Part shown: one piece after another, positions 20,873 through 33,047 of the stretch
Layout of the letters: each line of letters starts with the position of its first letter
How positions within the stretch are numbered: position 1 is the first letter of the stretch
Assembly (NCBI GenBank): GCA_034359265.1
Contig: CP136890.1
Coordinates: 29,120,501 to 29,184,500 of the forward strand
Source of the DNA: Canna indica
Lineage: Eukaryota > Streptophyta > Magnoliopsida > Zingiberales > Cannaceae
Direction: 5' to 3'
Length of the DNA stretch: 64,000 bases
Translations under genes and position numbers: made by a program
Notes under the pieces: model-generated
What the model was told of the DNA's origin: nothing
Databases searched by the model: none
The model's input: the letters and a program-made list of their open reading frames with translations, nothing else

Positions 20873-23800
20873 TGATAGTAAAGTATAGGTCTCTAAGGGA
20901 ACTTTTGTTAATGGACAGTTGCACGGGAAGTTGCAACTCCTATTGTAACTACTTGTGAGTAGCAAACTAAGAACCAAAACAAAAATCACAAGAAATTACG
21001 CAAACACAATGATTTATTGACGCATGTCACCTAAACTGCAGGGCACTCATCGGACAGATGCCCAATCCACTCTCAACTAGTACAATATAACTCCTCAAGA
21101 TTTCACACCCGAAATCCGACTACCAGTACTACAGTGAATTGAAAATAACAAAAACTTATTTGCCATTTCAAGTATATACCAACTTGCCTCTCCATGACAT
21201 CCCAACCATAGAGTTCCGTCCTTCACACAGTCCTTGTGTTGTACTGAGTTAACAACCTAAGACCATCTTCACTCAAAAGATAAGATAGATAGATTGTTGC
21301 CCTTTCTGCACTCAGCGGTCTCAACTCCTCATATAATTGGCAACACAATTTACGCACATAGGAGTGGATCCATAGGAGTACATCAATAGAAGAGGATCGA
21401 TCTTCTCAAATATTCTCTCCCACCTTCTATAAGTAGAGTAGGCAACCCAAAAGATAATCATTATGTTGGCTTAAGGTTTTCAACCTTGGTCTTAATCTCG
21501 GTTTTGATGATAACAAACATGGAACTAATGTTTCATTGAGAAATACTTTCAGGTTCCAAGTCGGTTAGCGCACGACGTCTGTGATCAGAAAAATTGGAAA
21601 AATCAGAGAAATCGACAAGGACGCTCGTCGACGCTCGGGATTCTTCGGAAAGTTAAAGTTTAGGTCTAGGGTGTCTAGTTTATATTGTAAATCCTCATGA
21701 TGATGCATAAGAACCCAAAAACTAAACCTGAATCCCAAAACATGAAAAACCGGCAAATTAGATTGTGACCTTGAAATTCACTAAGTCTAGGGAGCTCCTT
21801 GGAGGGCTATATGACCTAGATATTTTCTTAACATAAAAAATACCGATAATTGTTCCTTGGGTAAAAACTAGATAACGATGTATTTTTAATGAATTTTTGA
21901 AAGCCTTTAGCATACCCATATTTGACCCGGGAGATTAGAAAATTTTTGTTTTTCAAAAATTTGTACTAGACCCCAAAAACTAGATTTTGATTCTTAAGGA
22001 TTTTGATTTTTTAGATATTTTTATTGAATCCAAATGGGGGTAATCCTTATATAAAATTTATATTTTAAAGTTACCGTCTGGTCGACCGACGGCATTTTGG
22101 TCGACCGACGACATTTCGGTCGACCGACCGATCGAGCGAATGTTGCCCAGAATGGGCAGAATACCTTCGGCCGCTCAGTCGGTCGACCGACGATCGACCG
22201 GCAAGCGACTGGGCATCGCCAACGAGCAAAAATTAGCCTGTTGGGAGAGCTATTTTGGCTCTCTCTCTCTTTGGGGCTTATATATACTAGCCCTTGAGTG
22301 TCTTCCTCCAAGATCTTGACCTTCATTGAGCCATTCTTGATCATTCCTAAAGATTTCTTTGAGCCATCTTTGCAAGAACCCTAGTTTTGATCTCCACTCC
22401 TTGATTTAGCCTTCAAGCTTCACCGATTCACTATCTTGAGGCATCAAGAGGACTAGGGAGTTTCTTTTGGAGCTAAGTATTTATTGTTTTATTTATTACT
22501 CCATTAGTTTTTGTATTTTGGTGTTTATTTCATTGTATTAAAGCTTGTGTAAACCAAGGTTGCTAGGTTTGATTGAGTTGGTGGTTGCCTTGGTGTTAAG
22601 GCTTAAATCTACTATTGTAAACTTAGTTTACTATGATTAGTTGGGTTGTCCCTTAGGTTGAGGTGGGAGAGTGCTCTCGGTAGGAAGGCGGGATACTTCC
22701 GGGTGTGGAAGTGCATTCGATTTGAGAGCTAAGACTTTCCGGTTGTAAAGTCCTCTTTGTAAGGGAAACGATATAATCTAGTAAACTTAGTTTGGAAATC
22801 CTAATTATTTTGTGTAGGCATTGGGGCCGAACCACTATAAATAATTGTGTTAGCATTGATATATTATTTTGTATTAATTGCTTCATATCTATTGCTTCCC
22901 CTTGCTATTAATATCGTGCTTAGCCTAACTAATCAAGAAACGATTAAAATCGAAATTAGATGATAAGATTAGTTAACATACTATTCACCCATCCTCTAGT
23001 GTGGTCATTTCACCAACACATTACTTCATAAGAGCAACTCAAGGAAACTCCTAACTCCATTAATAATCATAAATGACCATTAACTCCACCAATGAATGAC
23101 CAATGCCATAAAGCTCCATGATGACCATAACTCCACCAAGGTGAACGACCAAGGCCATAAAGTAGTAGCTTCATGATGATCAAAACTCCATTAAGCATCA
23201 TAAATAACCAAGTCCAAAAGTCACCATAAATGATCAATCAAGATTATCTCCACCATAAATATATATATATTCAATAATCTCAGCAACATTCAATTAACAA
23301 TGCAGCAGTATAGACTTCACTGTAGTAAGAGCAGTTGTAGCTGACCAACGAGTGGTTACAACTGACTGTGTTGACATAAAAGAGTTGCATATTCATAACT
23401 TCTCTTTCCTCATAAATAGAAAATGCCAACCAACTTCCAAAATGAGCAGTTGCAACTGACTATGTTGACATAGAAAACTTGCATATCCATAACTTCTCTT
23501 TTCTCATAAATAAAGAAGGTCAACCAACTTCCACAAATGTCACTTAACAAAATATCTTAACTTTAGCAATTTCAAACTCAAAAGACAACCATAACTCATC
23601 ATAATATTTCGATCATAAAAGCTTCAAGAAAAACCACCAACCCATTAATGAATACCACTTTTTTTTCCATAATTGACTTCGGTCATAGACTTCAAGATAA
23701 CCGCCCAATCTAAATAAGAGCTAACTTAAACACTGATCATTAACAACATCAGTTCAAATCAAACATACAGCTATAAATCACCATAAAGCATCAGTCATTA

Positions 23801-24130
23801 AGCACGGAGAGTAACGCCTTGAAACATCAATGAAGACCACTCCACTACCCTTTCATAAAATAGGCAATAAATAGGTAACTAAAGATGATTAAAAATATCA
23901 GAGATATAAAAGAGAATTATCATTAATAGTGGAAGCCAAATGTCTTTATTTTTGCAACATCCTTATCCTGAATTCCATAGTTTGCAGGAGCAGTTGAAAT
24001 TTTTCCTCACACAGTTGTAATTGTCTTCAACAAACAGAACTCCTTATAGTTGTGCTGGTCCATTTAGATGAGAATAACCTAGAATACCTTTTTCAAATAT
24101 AGCCAACACTACAAAAGTCAAACACCAACA
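20873..24130 (-). repeat. 5' LTR of copia derivative, with solo LTR inside
   Basis: Starts TGATAGTAAAGTATAGG and ends GTCAAACACCAACA. It aligns along its length with 16146-17965. The 1555 bp solo LTR plus its 5 bp duplication accounts for the length difference. Confidence 0.85.
21464..23018 (+). repeat. Solo LTR, TGTTGGC family, copy 2
   Basis: Starts TGTTGGCTTAAGGTTTTC, ends GGTCATTTCACCAACA, flanked by perfect CATTA (21459-21463 and 23019-23023). The sister LTR at about 16744 has the unoccupied site with one CATTA. It contains GTCGACCG-rich sequence at 22080-22200. No gene. Confidence 0.92.
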
Positions 24131-24135
24131 ACAAC

Positions 24136-24228
24136 GGCCGCGGCGATTGAAAGAACATTGTGGGTTATTCCGATGGCTTGGGCGACCATGGGTGATGGTC
24201 GTCGGTGATTCTAACATTTCTAGTAGCG
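24136..24228 (-). repeat. CACTA 3 right end fragment
   Basis: After the copia element the CACTA subterminal sequence resumes (GGCCGCGGCGATTGAAAG, GGTGATGGTCGTCGG) and ends TTCTAGTAGCG. Identified by motif class, terminus and matching GTA flank. Confidence 0.8.
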
Positions 24229-24231
24229 GTA

Positions 24232-27200
24232 GTAGCTTGTGGTCCTTCTTAATTTGTTCGGGTTGGAGGTATGCTTTGGTATCTCCCCTCGTCTTAGGTA
24301 GATTGTGTAAGGGGTCCTCTAGTCGATGATTTGCTCGACATCTTGGAACTTGGCCGAGGCGTTGGCCGCTAGGATGCACGACTGGATGAGTACTTGTTGT
24401 ATGATCGATCTATTGTTTTGAGGTTTCCTGGTACTGGCGAGCTTGGATAATAGGTTGGCTTGGGTATTTTCCTCCTAAGGTATGTGCTGAATCACATAAT
24501 TGTCCCAATTAGTGATTAAAGAATGTACTAGTGAGAGGTACCTCTCAAGAGATGGATCCCTTGCTTGGCTGCTGCCATTGACTTATCCTACGACAAGCTA
24601 TGAATCACTTTTTATGATCATATTCCTTGCTTTTACGTCCTGGGCGAGCTTCAACCCAACGATTAGGGCTTCGTACTCTGCTTGGTTGTTGCTGGCTTTG
24701 AATTGGAATTGGAGGGACTGTTGCTTTGGCCACTCTCTAGAATGATGTCAGCTCTGCTTCCCTTTTCGTTGGAGGTGCTATCTACGAACAACGTCTAAGT
24801 TTCGACCTAGTTGAAGATGCCTTCTTGGTCGATGAATTCGGCGACGAAGTCTACTAGTGCATGGGCCTTGATGGGACCTCTGGGCTGGTACTCGATGCTA
24901 AACTCCAAGAGTTCTACTGACCAACATATCATCCATCTGGCAAGTTTGGGCTTGGCCAAGACTTGCTTGATCGACTGTTCTATGCGTACCTGGATGTGGT
25001 GCCCCTGGAAGTATGACCTGGATCTTTTGGTCGAGATGACTATGTTGGACCAAGGGTTCAACCTTGGCAACACTCTTAGTTTTAATGATACCAAACATGG
25101 TTCTAATAGTTTCATCAAAGTTTGGTCTTTGGTTGGACATACGATACGCATCTGAAGTTCATCAGAAAAATTACGAAAAATAAAAAATCGGAGGCTTCGG
25201 AGTTGAGCATGTCAAAATTAGTTTAGGACTTAATTTCTTTTATTGTAAATATTCCTAAGACTTAGTTTGATGTCCTCATTGAGTTCACAATCCAAAAAAA
25301 TAAAACCTGTACCCCCAAAATTTAAATACTAGAAAAATCAGAAAATGACCCTGGAAATTTTGAAGGATAGGTGGCTCCTTGAAAGGGTAGATAATTTAGA
25401 TATTTTCTTGCCATCAAAAGTCCCAATAATTGTTCCTTAGGTAAAAATAAATTAAAGACATATTTTTAAAGAATTTTTGGAAATTGTTAACCTAAAAAAA
25501 TAAGGCTTGAAATGCTAGAAACCTCTAAATTACTTAGAATTCTCAAAATGCCCCCAAATAGTTTTTTAAAATTGTTTAGAATTTCGAGAATGTCCCCAAA
25601 TGGCTCTTTTTTAAATTAGATAATGCTTAAATGGCTCTTTTATTCCATACCCTAATACCAACTATATAAATACACCCAAAACTCTCTTCTTAAGAGTCCC
25701 AACTATTCCATTGAGCTATCAAACATTCTCTTGAGCCTTAAGGTGTGATTCTAAAGTGCAAATCCAAGTTTTCATCTCTCATTGTCTTCCTTCACTCTCA
25801 AGCGCTCAAACTTGGTGTGGACATCATCCTAAGGCTTGGAGTTCTAGGAGACATCAAGGAGAAGCTTCACAAAGTGTTTGTGATTTACTTAAGCTTTTCT
25901 CCTTGCATTTTCTACTTGTTATTTTTTTGTTTTCATTTCAACTCAATATTGATTTGTAACAAGGTGTGGGTAACACCTTGGGTTTGACTTGTGTGTAACT
26001 TTTAGAGTTTCTTAGGTTTGAGGTAGAGGCACTCTCATTGTGGAGAGATAAGCCCTTGGTTGACTCTCATTTGTAGGAAGAGAAAAGTTAATACAAGTAG
26101 TTGTGAATTCCTTGGTGGTGAACTAAGGTAGTGGAGTAGGGAAGGTTCCCGAACCACTCTAAATATCTTGTTAGCATTGTTTCATTTATATTTTGAATTG
26201 CTTAGTCATCACTTGTTCTCATTCTCATTATCAAGCATAATCATATTAAATATTCAGCATAACTTAGAAACCTAGAGTAAAATTTAAATTAGATGTGATC
26301 AAACTAGAATTGCAGTCAATCACCTTAGACTCACACTATTCACCCCCCCCCCCCCTCCTCTAGTGTGCCTTACCACCTTTCAGAGTAAGTCGAAGGCAAG
26401 CTTCTCTAGCTTCTAAAGATTCTGAAGAAGGGGGCAGCCCTGTCGGCCAATCTGGAGAGGAATCTGGATAAGGCAAACATTCTTCTTGTGAGCTGTTGCA
26501 CCTCTTTGACGTTGCACGGGCTATACATCTCTTGGATAGCTCAGCATTTTTGAGGATTGGCTTCGATCCCTCGGTTTGTCAGCATGAAGCCAATGAATTT
26601 GCTGTCGTAGACTCCGAAAGCATACTTCTCCTAATTTAGTCTCATATTCTAGCGCCTGAGTTGGCTGAAGATCTCGATGAGATCGCCGCAGTGCTTTCTG
26701 GTGGTTGGTGTTTTAGCGACCATGTCATCTACATACACTTCCATGTTCTAGTAGATTTGTTGCTCAAAAATTTTGTTCATTAAGCGCTTGTAGGTGGCTC
26801 CTGCATTTTTTGAGCCCGAAGGGTATCACTTTATAGCAGAAGTTAGCGTGTTCGATGATAAAAGCTATCTATTTTTCATCATCCAGGTGCATCCGGATTT
26901 GGTTGTAGCCTGAGTAGGCATCCATAAAGCTTAGGCACTAATATCCCGAGGAGTCGTCGACAAGCTTGTCTATGCTCGACAATGAGTAGGAGTCTTTCGG
27001 ACATGCTTTGTTGAAGTCGGTGAAGTTGACGCACATTTGTCATTTCCCTGAGTGTTTCTTGACCATCACGGCATTTTCAAGCCATGTGGTGAACTTGATT
27101 TCTCTGATAAATCCCACTTTTAGTAGTTTTTCGATCTCTTTGAAGGATGCTCGCTGGCGCTCAGCTCCAAGCTTCTTTTCTTCTCGGCCCCGAGAGTATA

Positions 27201-27600
27201 GAGCAGAGTTGAGCTTTGAGCTCATAGGGGAGGTGATCTCCAATGTAAGTTATGTGTTCAAGGGAGGTCCTGACTTGTAAGAGCTCCAGGTCATCGGCAA
27301 GCTAGGGCCGCTCTTGGACATCTCCTATGGGGTCCAATTTTGAGATTCTAGGTTAGTGTTCTTGTATGAAGAATTAAAATTGTCGGTTGGGATGAGGTAC
27401 TCGACAATTCTTCTGGCTCGATCGGCCTTGGCTTTAGGCCTTCATTGTAGCATACACGTGCTTCCTTCTAGTCTGCATGGACCACTCCCACTTCTGTCTC
27501 AGAGATTAGGAATTTAACAGCGAGGTGGGGAGTTGACACAACGACTCCCAAGTTATTTAGAGATGGTCGGCCCAGGATCATGTGATCGGACTGGGACACT
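24232..27600 (-). pseudogene. Tat gypsy protease-RT-RNase H remnant, split by a solo LTR
   Basis: The protease end near 27580-27480 has MILGRPSLNNLG. RT from about 27240 has ERQRASFKEIEKLLKVGFI and TTWLENAVMVKK, then a region matching LSFMDAYSGYNQI and NMEVYVDDMVAKT with catalytic YVDD near 26720-26735. After the solo LTR (25043-26382) the sequence continues with FQGHHIQVRIEQSIKQVL, SVELLEFSIEYQPRGPIKAH and the RNase H part near 24780-24480 (ASNNQAEYEALIVGLKLAQD). Many stops. The protease and gag zinc parts appear shortened, since only about 400 bp separates gag from RT. Confidence 0.82.
25043..26382 (+). repeat. Solo LTR, diverged TGTTGG family, copy 3
   Basis: Starts TGTTGGACCAAGGGTTCAAC and ends CTAGTGTGCCTTACCACCTTTCA. 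Flanks are GACTA (25038-25042) and GAGTA (26383-26387), four of five bases alike. It carries a 13-base C run at 26343-26355 just before the end. It lacks the GTCGACCG tract and is clearly a different subfamily from copies 1, 2 and 6. No gene inside. Confidence 0.78.
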
Positions 27601-27665
27601 GGACGACCAGATATTGCACGTTGATCGACAAGGTGATCTGGTCTACAGAGTGCCTGAGCTTTAGG

Positions 27666-28670
27666 CTATGCTTGATGGAAAATAGCTTGACGCATAAGTC
27701 GAGGTTCGAGATCTACATGGTTGTAGCTTGGAATCTCTTCAAGTAATCTCATAGTGATTCGTGTTGCCATTGCTTGATGTTGTGGAGGACATCTTCGGTT
27801 TTGGAATAGATCCGCAACGAAGAGAACTCGTTGGTGAATGCTCGAGAGCTCCTGGAAGGTATGTATGGACCCTGATGGAAGGGTGGAGAACCAGAGTAGT
27901 GAGGCCTTCTCCAAAAAAGTTAGGAAGGCTCGGCAAAGTATAGGATTGGTCGCACCGTTAAGGAGCATCATAGACCTGAACATCGTCAGGTGAGTGGTCG
28001 AATCGCCCGTGCCATCGTAGGGCTGGAGTGTAGTCGGTAGCTTAAAATTGTTGGGAAGACAAACTGCCATTATATGCTCGGTGAAGGATCCTGAGTCGAC
28101 GGTGGGGGGAGGAGTGGCTTTTGTGACCCTAGTGTCCTTCTCTTCTCTCTCATGATGCGTGCAAGATACCTCATCTCGAAGGGCAGAGTCCAGCATCCTG
28201 GGTCTTTCTAGATGGCTGTCTTCATCGTATTTTGAGCGGTGGCGCTCTTGATCGACTGGATATTGTTCCCTGACCGCGTCAGCACCTCGACCTGGGTTGC
28301 TAACCGTCAGTTCTCTACCTAAAGGTCATTTATCACACGTTGGGATTCTTCTAGTGAGAGATTGGTTGGTGCTGGGGCGTCACTCCTCACTACTTTAGCG
28401 TCTCCGAGTAGCGGAGGAATGTCTCCGCTAGGGTGTTGCATGTGTTCGACGACGTTTGCCTGACTCCGATGAGGGGTATTTGGCGATGATGTCGCCCGAA
28501 ATTATGTAATGATGTTGCTCATAATGGATCGAGGCTGATCTTGAAGATGTCGAGCTCGTAAATGACGAATCCCTCGTAATTAATGAGTACGTAAGTGTCC
28601 TTGTATGGTCGGGTGGTGTCGTCGGGCTAAGCCATTTAGCTTGACTTGAGTTTGGCTCATGCATGTGGGC
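27666..28670 (-). pseudogene. Tat gypsy gag remnant
   Basis: The open part 28196-27666 contains FKLPTTLQPYDGTGDSTTHL and LCRAFLTFLEKASLLWFSTL, then SIHTFQEL. This is the Tat-type gag capsid core, where the usual wording is KPYDGTTDPQDHL and CRAFPLTLKGAARAWY. The N-terminal part lies at about 28670-28200 in broken frames (28664-28428 is open, starting MHEPNSSQAKW). The zinc-knuckle end is not seen. Gag would form the particle. This copy is truncated on its 3' side and directly followed by protease-like sequence. Confidence 0.75.
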
Positions 28671-28719
28671 GCTTTTGGATCTAACCCGATCAAGCCCAAA
28701 GTGCTAGTCCGATCCAAAA

Positions 28720-30460
28720 TACCCATAAATCTATTTGATATCATTGGTCAATAATATTTGTAGAATTCTATTGTAAAGCCATCAATGTTAGGACTTTTAC
28801 CGTTAGATATAGAAGTAAGGGTGTTTCGAACTTCCTCTTTTGAGAAGGGAGAGATCATGCATTGGCCATCCTCAGGAGATATAGTGCTAAATTGTGGCCA
28901 GTATTGAGGGGTGGCGTGTGTAGAGTGAGGGGTTTCTCACATACTAGAGTAATGGTCGACCAATTTAGACATTATGAGGGAATCTTCAGTTATTGTGAGA
29001 CATGCCTCCTAGAGGTGACTACGCGATAAAAGAAGGCGGAATTAGAGTCACCCTCCTAGAACCATTTTGTTTTTTGCTTTAACCTACTATTTAAGGGTGA
29101 TTTGCCTTTTGTAATGCTAAGGCTTTATTGTATAAGGTTTGGAGGTGAATTTCTTCATTATTGGATAATCCTAAAGTGGAGTTAGCTCAAAGTTTTGTAT
29201 TTGCACATTAGTCTATTCAAGGATTTTTCAATTTTACCAAAGTTATTTTTATTCCATTGAGCTAGTGCATATCTAGTTCATTTTACTTGAATTGGATATC
29301 GATTTATGGTTGTTATGTCTTTGTGGGGATCATTCCAAGCAGATTGGATAATGACATTAGTGGCTTCATACTCGACCCAGAAAGGTTCATATTTGAAAAT
29401 TTAGTTTGTTTTCATAGATTTGTCAATAAGGGATGTGAAAATAGATGCATGGTTTGAGATGGTACGATTTAAGTGTCTAATAGTAGAGATTTCATAGAAA
29501 TGCAACCAATAAGAGTTTGCACGAAATCTGTCAAGCCGTATCAAAATATGCTAATGGCCCGAGTGATTATTACACTAGGTAAAAGGAGAACTAGTGAAGC
29601 CCAAATCATGTAAATCCAAGTCGGAAACAAAAGACTGAAAATGGTTGACAAACGAATTTAAGGAGAAGGGAGCACCCCCTTCTTCTCATTTTGACTAAGA
29701 ATTGTATTGAAATTGCTAGCAAGAAGCCAAGGATATTTAGATAGATCAAGAAGAGAAAGTCGAAACCACAAATCATTTCGTAAATTTGAAACAGTGCTCG
29801 CATATATATTTGAGAATAAAAATGGTTTTTGATCATTAATAGAGACAAGAACATTTATGGTTTCTTTGAGGACAGAAATCACATGAACTTTGGAACATGT
29901 GTTCGAGGAGAGTAAAATGCTATTAGAGGCATCGGTAGAAGAGAAGGAACACTGTCCCAGATTCTCCCCAATTTTTTAAGTATGTGCGTAGCATTATCAT
30001 CACAAACTTGTCTTTCCTACAAGGCAAGGAGCTTGATCGAGAATATATAGGCAATCAATAACATGCCTATGATTGAGGCCTCGAACATTCCAGGATAGGA
30101 TACTCATTGGGAGGGTGGAATCAACGAGGTTGGAGTATGGATCATTGGTACATTCCTCTAATGAAAGAGGTGAGCCTGAGGGGGATGGATGTACTTGGAT
30201 GGGAATTGGTTTTGGGTGAGGGGGAAGGATAGGGTTTGCGACATCGGGGATAGAAGGGATGGGAGTAGTGGTATCCATGGACACAGGATGTGAAAGGGTG
30301 TTAGTTGTTGGGTGGTCGGAGGTGGATTAGTAAATCGGGTCGGATTGGTAATTTGGGTTGGGTTGAGCGGATGAGGTCGATTGAATTGATTGATGGATTG
30401 GATTATGGAGATTTGTAGATTCGGGCATAGATGTTGAGGGGTGCGAATATGAGAGTATAG
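28720..30460 (-). pseudogene. LINE fragment: endonuclease and start of reverse transcriptase
   Basis: ORF2 of a plant L1-type LINE, read leftward. It opens with SILSWNVRGLNHRHV near 30115, continues to the endonuclease motif PWLLASNFNTILSQNEKKG near 29730-29660, and ends in the beginning of RT (FSKEEVRNTL, GKSPNIDGFTIEFYKYY) at about 28870-28740. It has frame breaks throughout. The rest of RT is missing where Tat sequence begins at about 28700-28720. The upstream part, 30290-30460, is low-complexity and may be the ORF1/ORF2 junction. It is cut on the right by an LTR at 30461. Confidence 0.75.
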
Positions 30461-31490
30461 TGTTGGCCTAAGGTTTTCAACCTAGGTCATAATCATGGTT
30501 TTGATGATAACAAACATGAAACTAATGGTTTCATGGAGAAATATTTTTAGGTTCCAAGTTGAGTAGTGTATAACGTTTGCGATCGAAAAAATGACAAAAT
30601 TAGAAAAATCATAAGGATGCTCGGAAATCGACGAGAAGTTAGATTAATTGTAAATCCTCTAAATGATGTTGATGTAACCCCAAAACATGAAATCGAGACT
30701 CGAAACCTGAGAAACTAGAAATTGGAAGAAGAAAAAAATAGCCTGAATCGAGTTATCGGCTGAATATCAACCGAACCTAGATTGATCGAGGATCGACTGG
30801 AGTTCAAGTGAAATACACAACAAATCTATTTTGATTCGTTGAACGGCTAGTTTGGGGCCCATGCCTTGGTCATCTCTATATAAGCTCCTCAAATATGCCT
30901 TCCAAGGTCCCAAATGATTCATTGAGCTATTATTTGATACCAAGCATTCTTGAGCTATTTCTTTCAAAACCCTAGCTTTCTACATCTACCTTCTTGAATG
31001 AGCCTTGAAACTAAATGATTCATCATCAAAAGGCATCAAGATGAGCTAAGGCTTATTGGTTGGAGCTAAGTGCTTGTATTTGATTTGTTGCTCCATTAAT
31101 TTGTGTATTTTTTGTTGTTTTGCGAGCTTTAAAGTGATGTTTGTTAACCTAGTGTGTTAGTCAAGTGTTGGGTGATTGTCTTGGTGTAGAGGCATGAGTC
31201 CACCCGTGTAAACTTAGCCTATTATGGTTAATTGTGTAGTCCTTGTGAAAAGAGGTGTTGGAGGTACTCTTGGCGTGTGAGGGTAATCCTCGGAGGAGAG
31301 GGTTGGAGCATTAGCTTGTAAATCTTCTTGTAGGATACATTTTAAATTAGTAAACTAGAGTTTAAAATTTCAAGTTGGGTGCTTAAGTAGTGGAGTAGGC
31401 GGTATTGTCGAACCACTATAAATCGTTTGTGTTTGCATTGTTCAAATTGGTGTTTGATTACTTGTCATATTCACTTCTGAATTACCTTAT
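30461..31490 (+). repeat. Truncated LTR, TGTTGGC family, copy 4
   Basis: Starts TGTTGGCCTAAGGTTTTC and follows the family consensus through the GGAGTAGGCGG and CGAACCACTATAAATC segment near 31390-31425. It then loses homology by about 31490, so the CTCTAGTG end is missing. It also lacks most of the GTCGACCG tract. No gene. Confidence 0.68.
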
Positions 31491-31917
31491 TTAAAAGTAC
31501 AATGAGATTATTAGGAATGTAAAACAAATTTACCTAAATATTTGCATGTTTACTAAAATAATTGTATTTTTTATAATGCAAGATATTTTCACAACTAATT
31601 CTTAAAAACTTACTAATTACTAAATTACTATAGTAAATAATGTTCAATTTTAAAATTTTATCTTTTAAAAAATGACAGATCTTTCACTTGTTTAAATTTA
31701 GAATATTAAAACTAATGAGAATTAATTCATTAATTTTGATTATAATATATTATTAACAATTTATTGAGGAGAGAGATTTTCTACAAAATAATAATTTTTT
31801 CTTTTAAAAAGATAAAATGATCAGAATGGTAATCGGTCGACATTATTATTTCTTCCTCCGTGTCATTTGAATTTTTATTTTTTATAAGAAATAATATTGA
31901 TTTTCATCTGCTTAATT
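31491..31917. other. AT-rich stretch, nothing recognised
   Basis: Very AT-rich intergenic sequence with no open frame of note and no motif that can be supported. Confidence 0.6.
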
Positions 31918-32206
31918 ATATTGAGCATTTATCCAAAATCATAATATAATTCAAAAATTTATCAGATTCATAACTTTTTACCCAAAATATCGATTTTACC
32001 ACCCCACCCCCCAATTCAAAAATTTCCCAAATTCATAACTTTTTACTTCCCCCCCTCCCCACTAATCGGGTCTGCATGGTCAAAAGCTGGGAGTAAAATC
32101 AATATTTTTGGTAAAAAAAAGTTATGGATTCGAGAATTCCCGAATTTATATTATGGATTCGGAAATTTTCTGGATCCATGTTATGATTTTGGGTAAATAC
32201 TCAAAA
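31918..32206. mobile_element. Foldback MITE-like element
   Basis: Imperfect inverted arms of about 75-110 bp: the left has TTGAGCATTTATCCAAAATC and the right complement GAGTATTTACCCAAAATC. Both are followed by CATAACTTTTT- and GATTTTAC-type words around a C-rich centre. Small size and arm structure suggest a MITE. No clear target duplication. Confidence 0.55.
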
Positions 32207-32328
32207 TAGTTTGTCATTTTAAATTATAATAAAACACAACAATTCATAATATTACATGTAAAATGCTAGAAAATATATAAAATTTTGAATCAAGAATCAG
32301 ATATATGGTCCTTAAAATTCATTTTCGG

Positions 32329-32784
32329 TAGGGGTGAGTAGACCTAGGTACTCTATATTTTTATGATACTCGAACTTTACCCTGTATAGGATCAGTTCCT
32401 AGATTTTAGAATCGTACCCTACCTTGTTGGAACCTAGAATTGAACCCTACCCAAAATCACATATTCTGATTTCAGATACCCTATTGGAACATGTACCCCA
32501 TAACTTATAAATGTACAAGTTCTAACAGGTTATCCAAAACCTCTACCTTGTTGAAACCTGTACTCTAGAACCTATAAATGTATAGGTTCCAGGGTGCAGG
32601 GTCCGAGTATCAGTTCCAGTTTGGGTATCTCGATGTGTTGGACTTGGAATCAGAATCGATTTTAATCGGTTCCTTAATTTTTGTTCCAAATCCTACCCGA
32701 ATTTAATTCAGATCTACCAGAATCTACCCGATCGAGTTGGTTTCAACTAGTTTCGAGTCTACTCCGTACCCATGCACACCCCTA
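32329..32784. mobile_element. hAT-type MITE, 456 bp
   Basis: Ends share TAGGGGTG in inverted orientation (left TAGGGGTGAGTAGACC, right complement TAGGGGTGTGCATGGG). They are flanked by ATTTTCGG (32321-32328) and ATTTTTGG (32785-32792), an 8 bp duplication with one change. No coding sequence. Typical of non-autonomous hAT elements. Confidence 0.72.
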
Positions 32785-33047
32785 ATTTTTGGGATGAAAA
32801 CTTGATCTGATCTAATCTGGTTCACTTCTAGTCGTATGTTACACGATGATGTCAATATGTGGATGCAATCATTGTCATTGGATCCATTTAGAAATTGGCA
32901 GGAAAAAGAAATCGCCGTACTTGGTTTATTCTAGACGCTTCATATACCACTCTGCCAAGTACGAGCAAAAGAAGGCGAGAGAGTGAGCAAGAGGAGGGCC
33001 GAAGCTAACTACGGTTGAACAGAGACGACGAAGGAGCGAGAGCATTT
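32785..33047 (+). other. Upstream region of the Rdx-like gene
   Basis: Unique-looking sequence between the MITE and the first ATG. It probably contains the promoter and 5' leader of the gene at 33048. No clear TATA box can be defended. Confidence 0.4.

Larger units (their letters stand above)
16146..24130 (-). mobile_element. Sirevirus-like Ty1/copia deletion derivative
   Basis: Two related LTRs (16146-17965 and 20873-24130) flank a 2.9 kb interior on the - strand. Next to the left LTR is a polypurine tract and next to the right one a primer site. The interior keeps only a gag N-terminus, the last residues of pol and a degraded third-ORF region. Five-base flanks are GCAAC (16141-16145) and ACAAC (24131-24135), a probable target duplication with one change. 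The assignment to copia rests on the gag and pol-tail wording. Sirevirus affinity is an inference from the extra region after pol. Confidence 0.78.
14090..24228 (-). mobile_element. Non-autonomous CACTA element 3 (hosting a copia element)
   Basis: Left terminus CACTACTCGAA at 14090, right terminus TTCTAGTAGCG ending at 24228 (one base off TTCTAGTAGTG). Both are flanked by GTA (14087-14089 and 24229-24231). Once the copia insertion (16146-24130) is removed the element is about 2.15 kb. It has subterminal repeat arrays at both ends, a tnpA C-terminal fragment, and no TNP2. It is inserted in the Tat gypsy pol between RNase H and integrase. Taking out the element and one GTA restores an open frame there. 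Confidence 0.88.
12300..28700 (-). mobile_element. Tat-lineage Ty3/gypsy element, heavily nested
   Basis: Read leftward from about 28700: gag, a protease remnant, reverse transcriptase, RNase H, integrase, then tandem repeats near 12345-12720. Tat lineage is inferred from the wording of RNase H (SVELLEFSIEYQPRGPIKAH, ASNNQAEYEALIVGLKLA) and integrase (NWEGPCSIIEFLEKGTYRI), and from the tandem repeats beyond integrase. It is split by CACTA 3 (14090-24228) and a solo LTR (25043-26382). Its own LTRs were not recognised. Boundaries at both ends are approximate. Confidence 0.75.
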
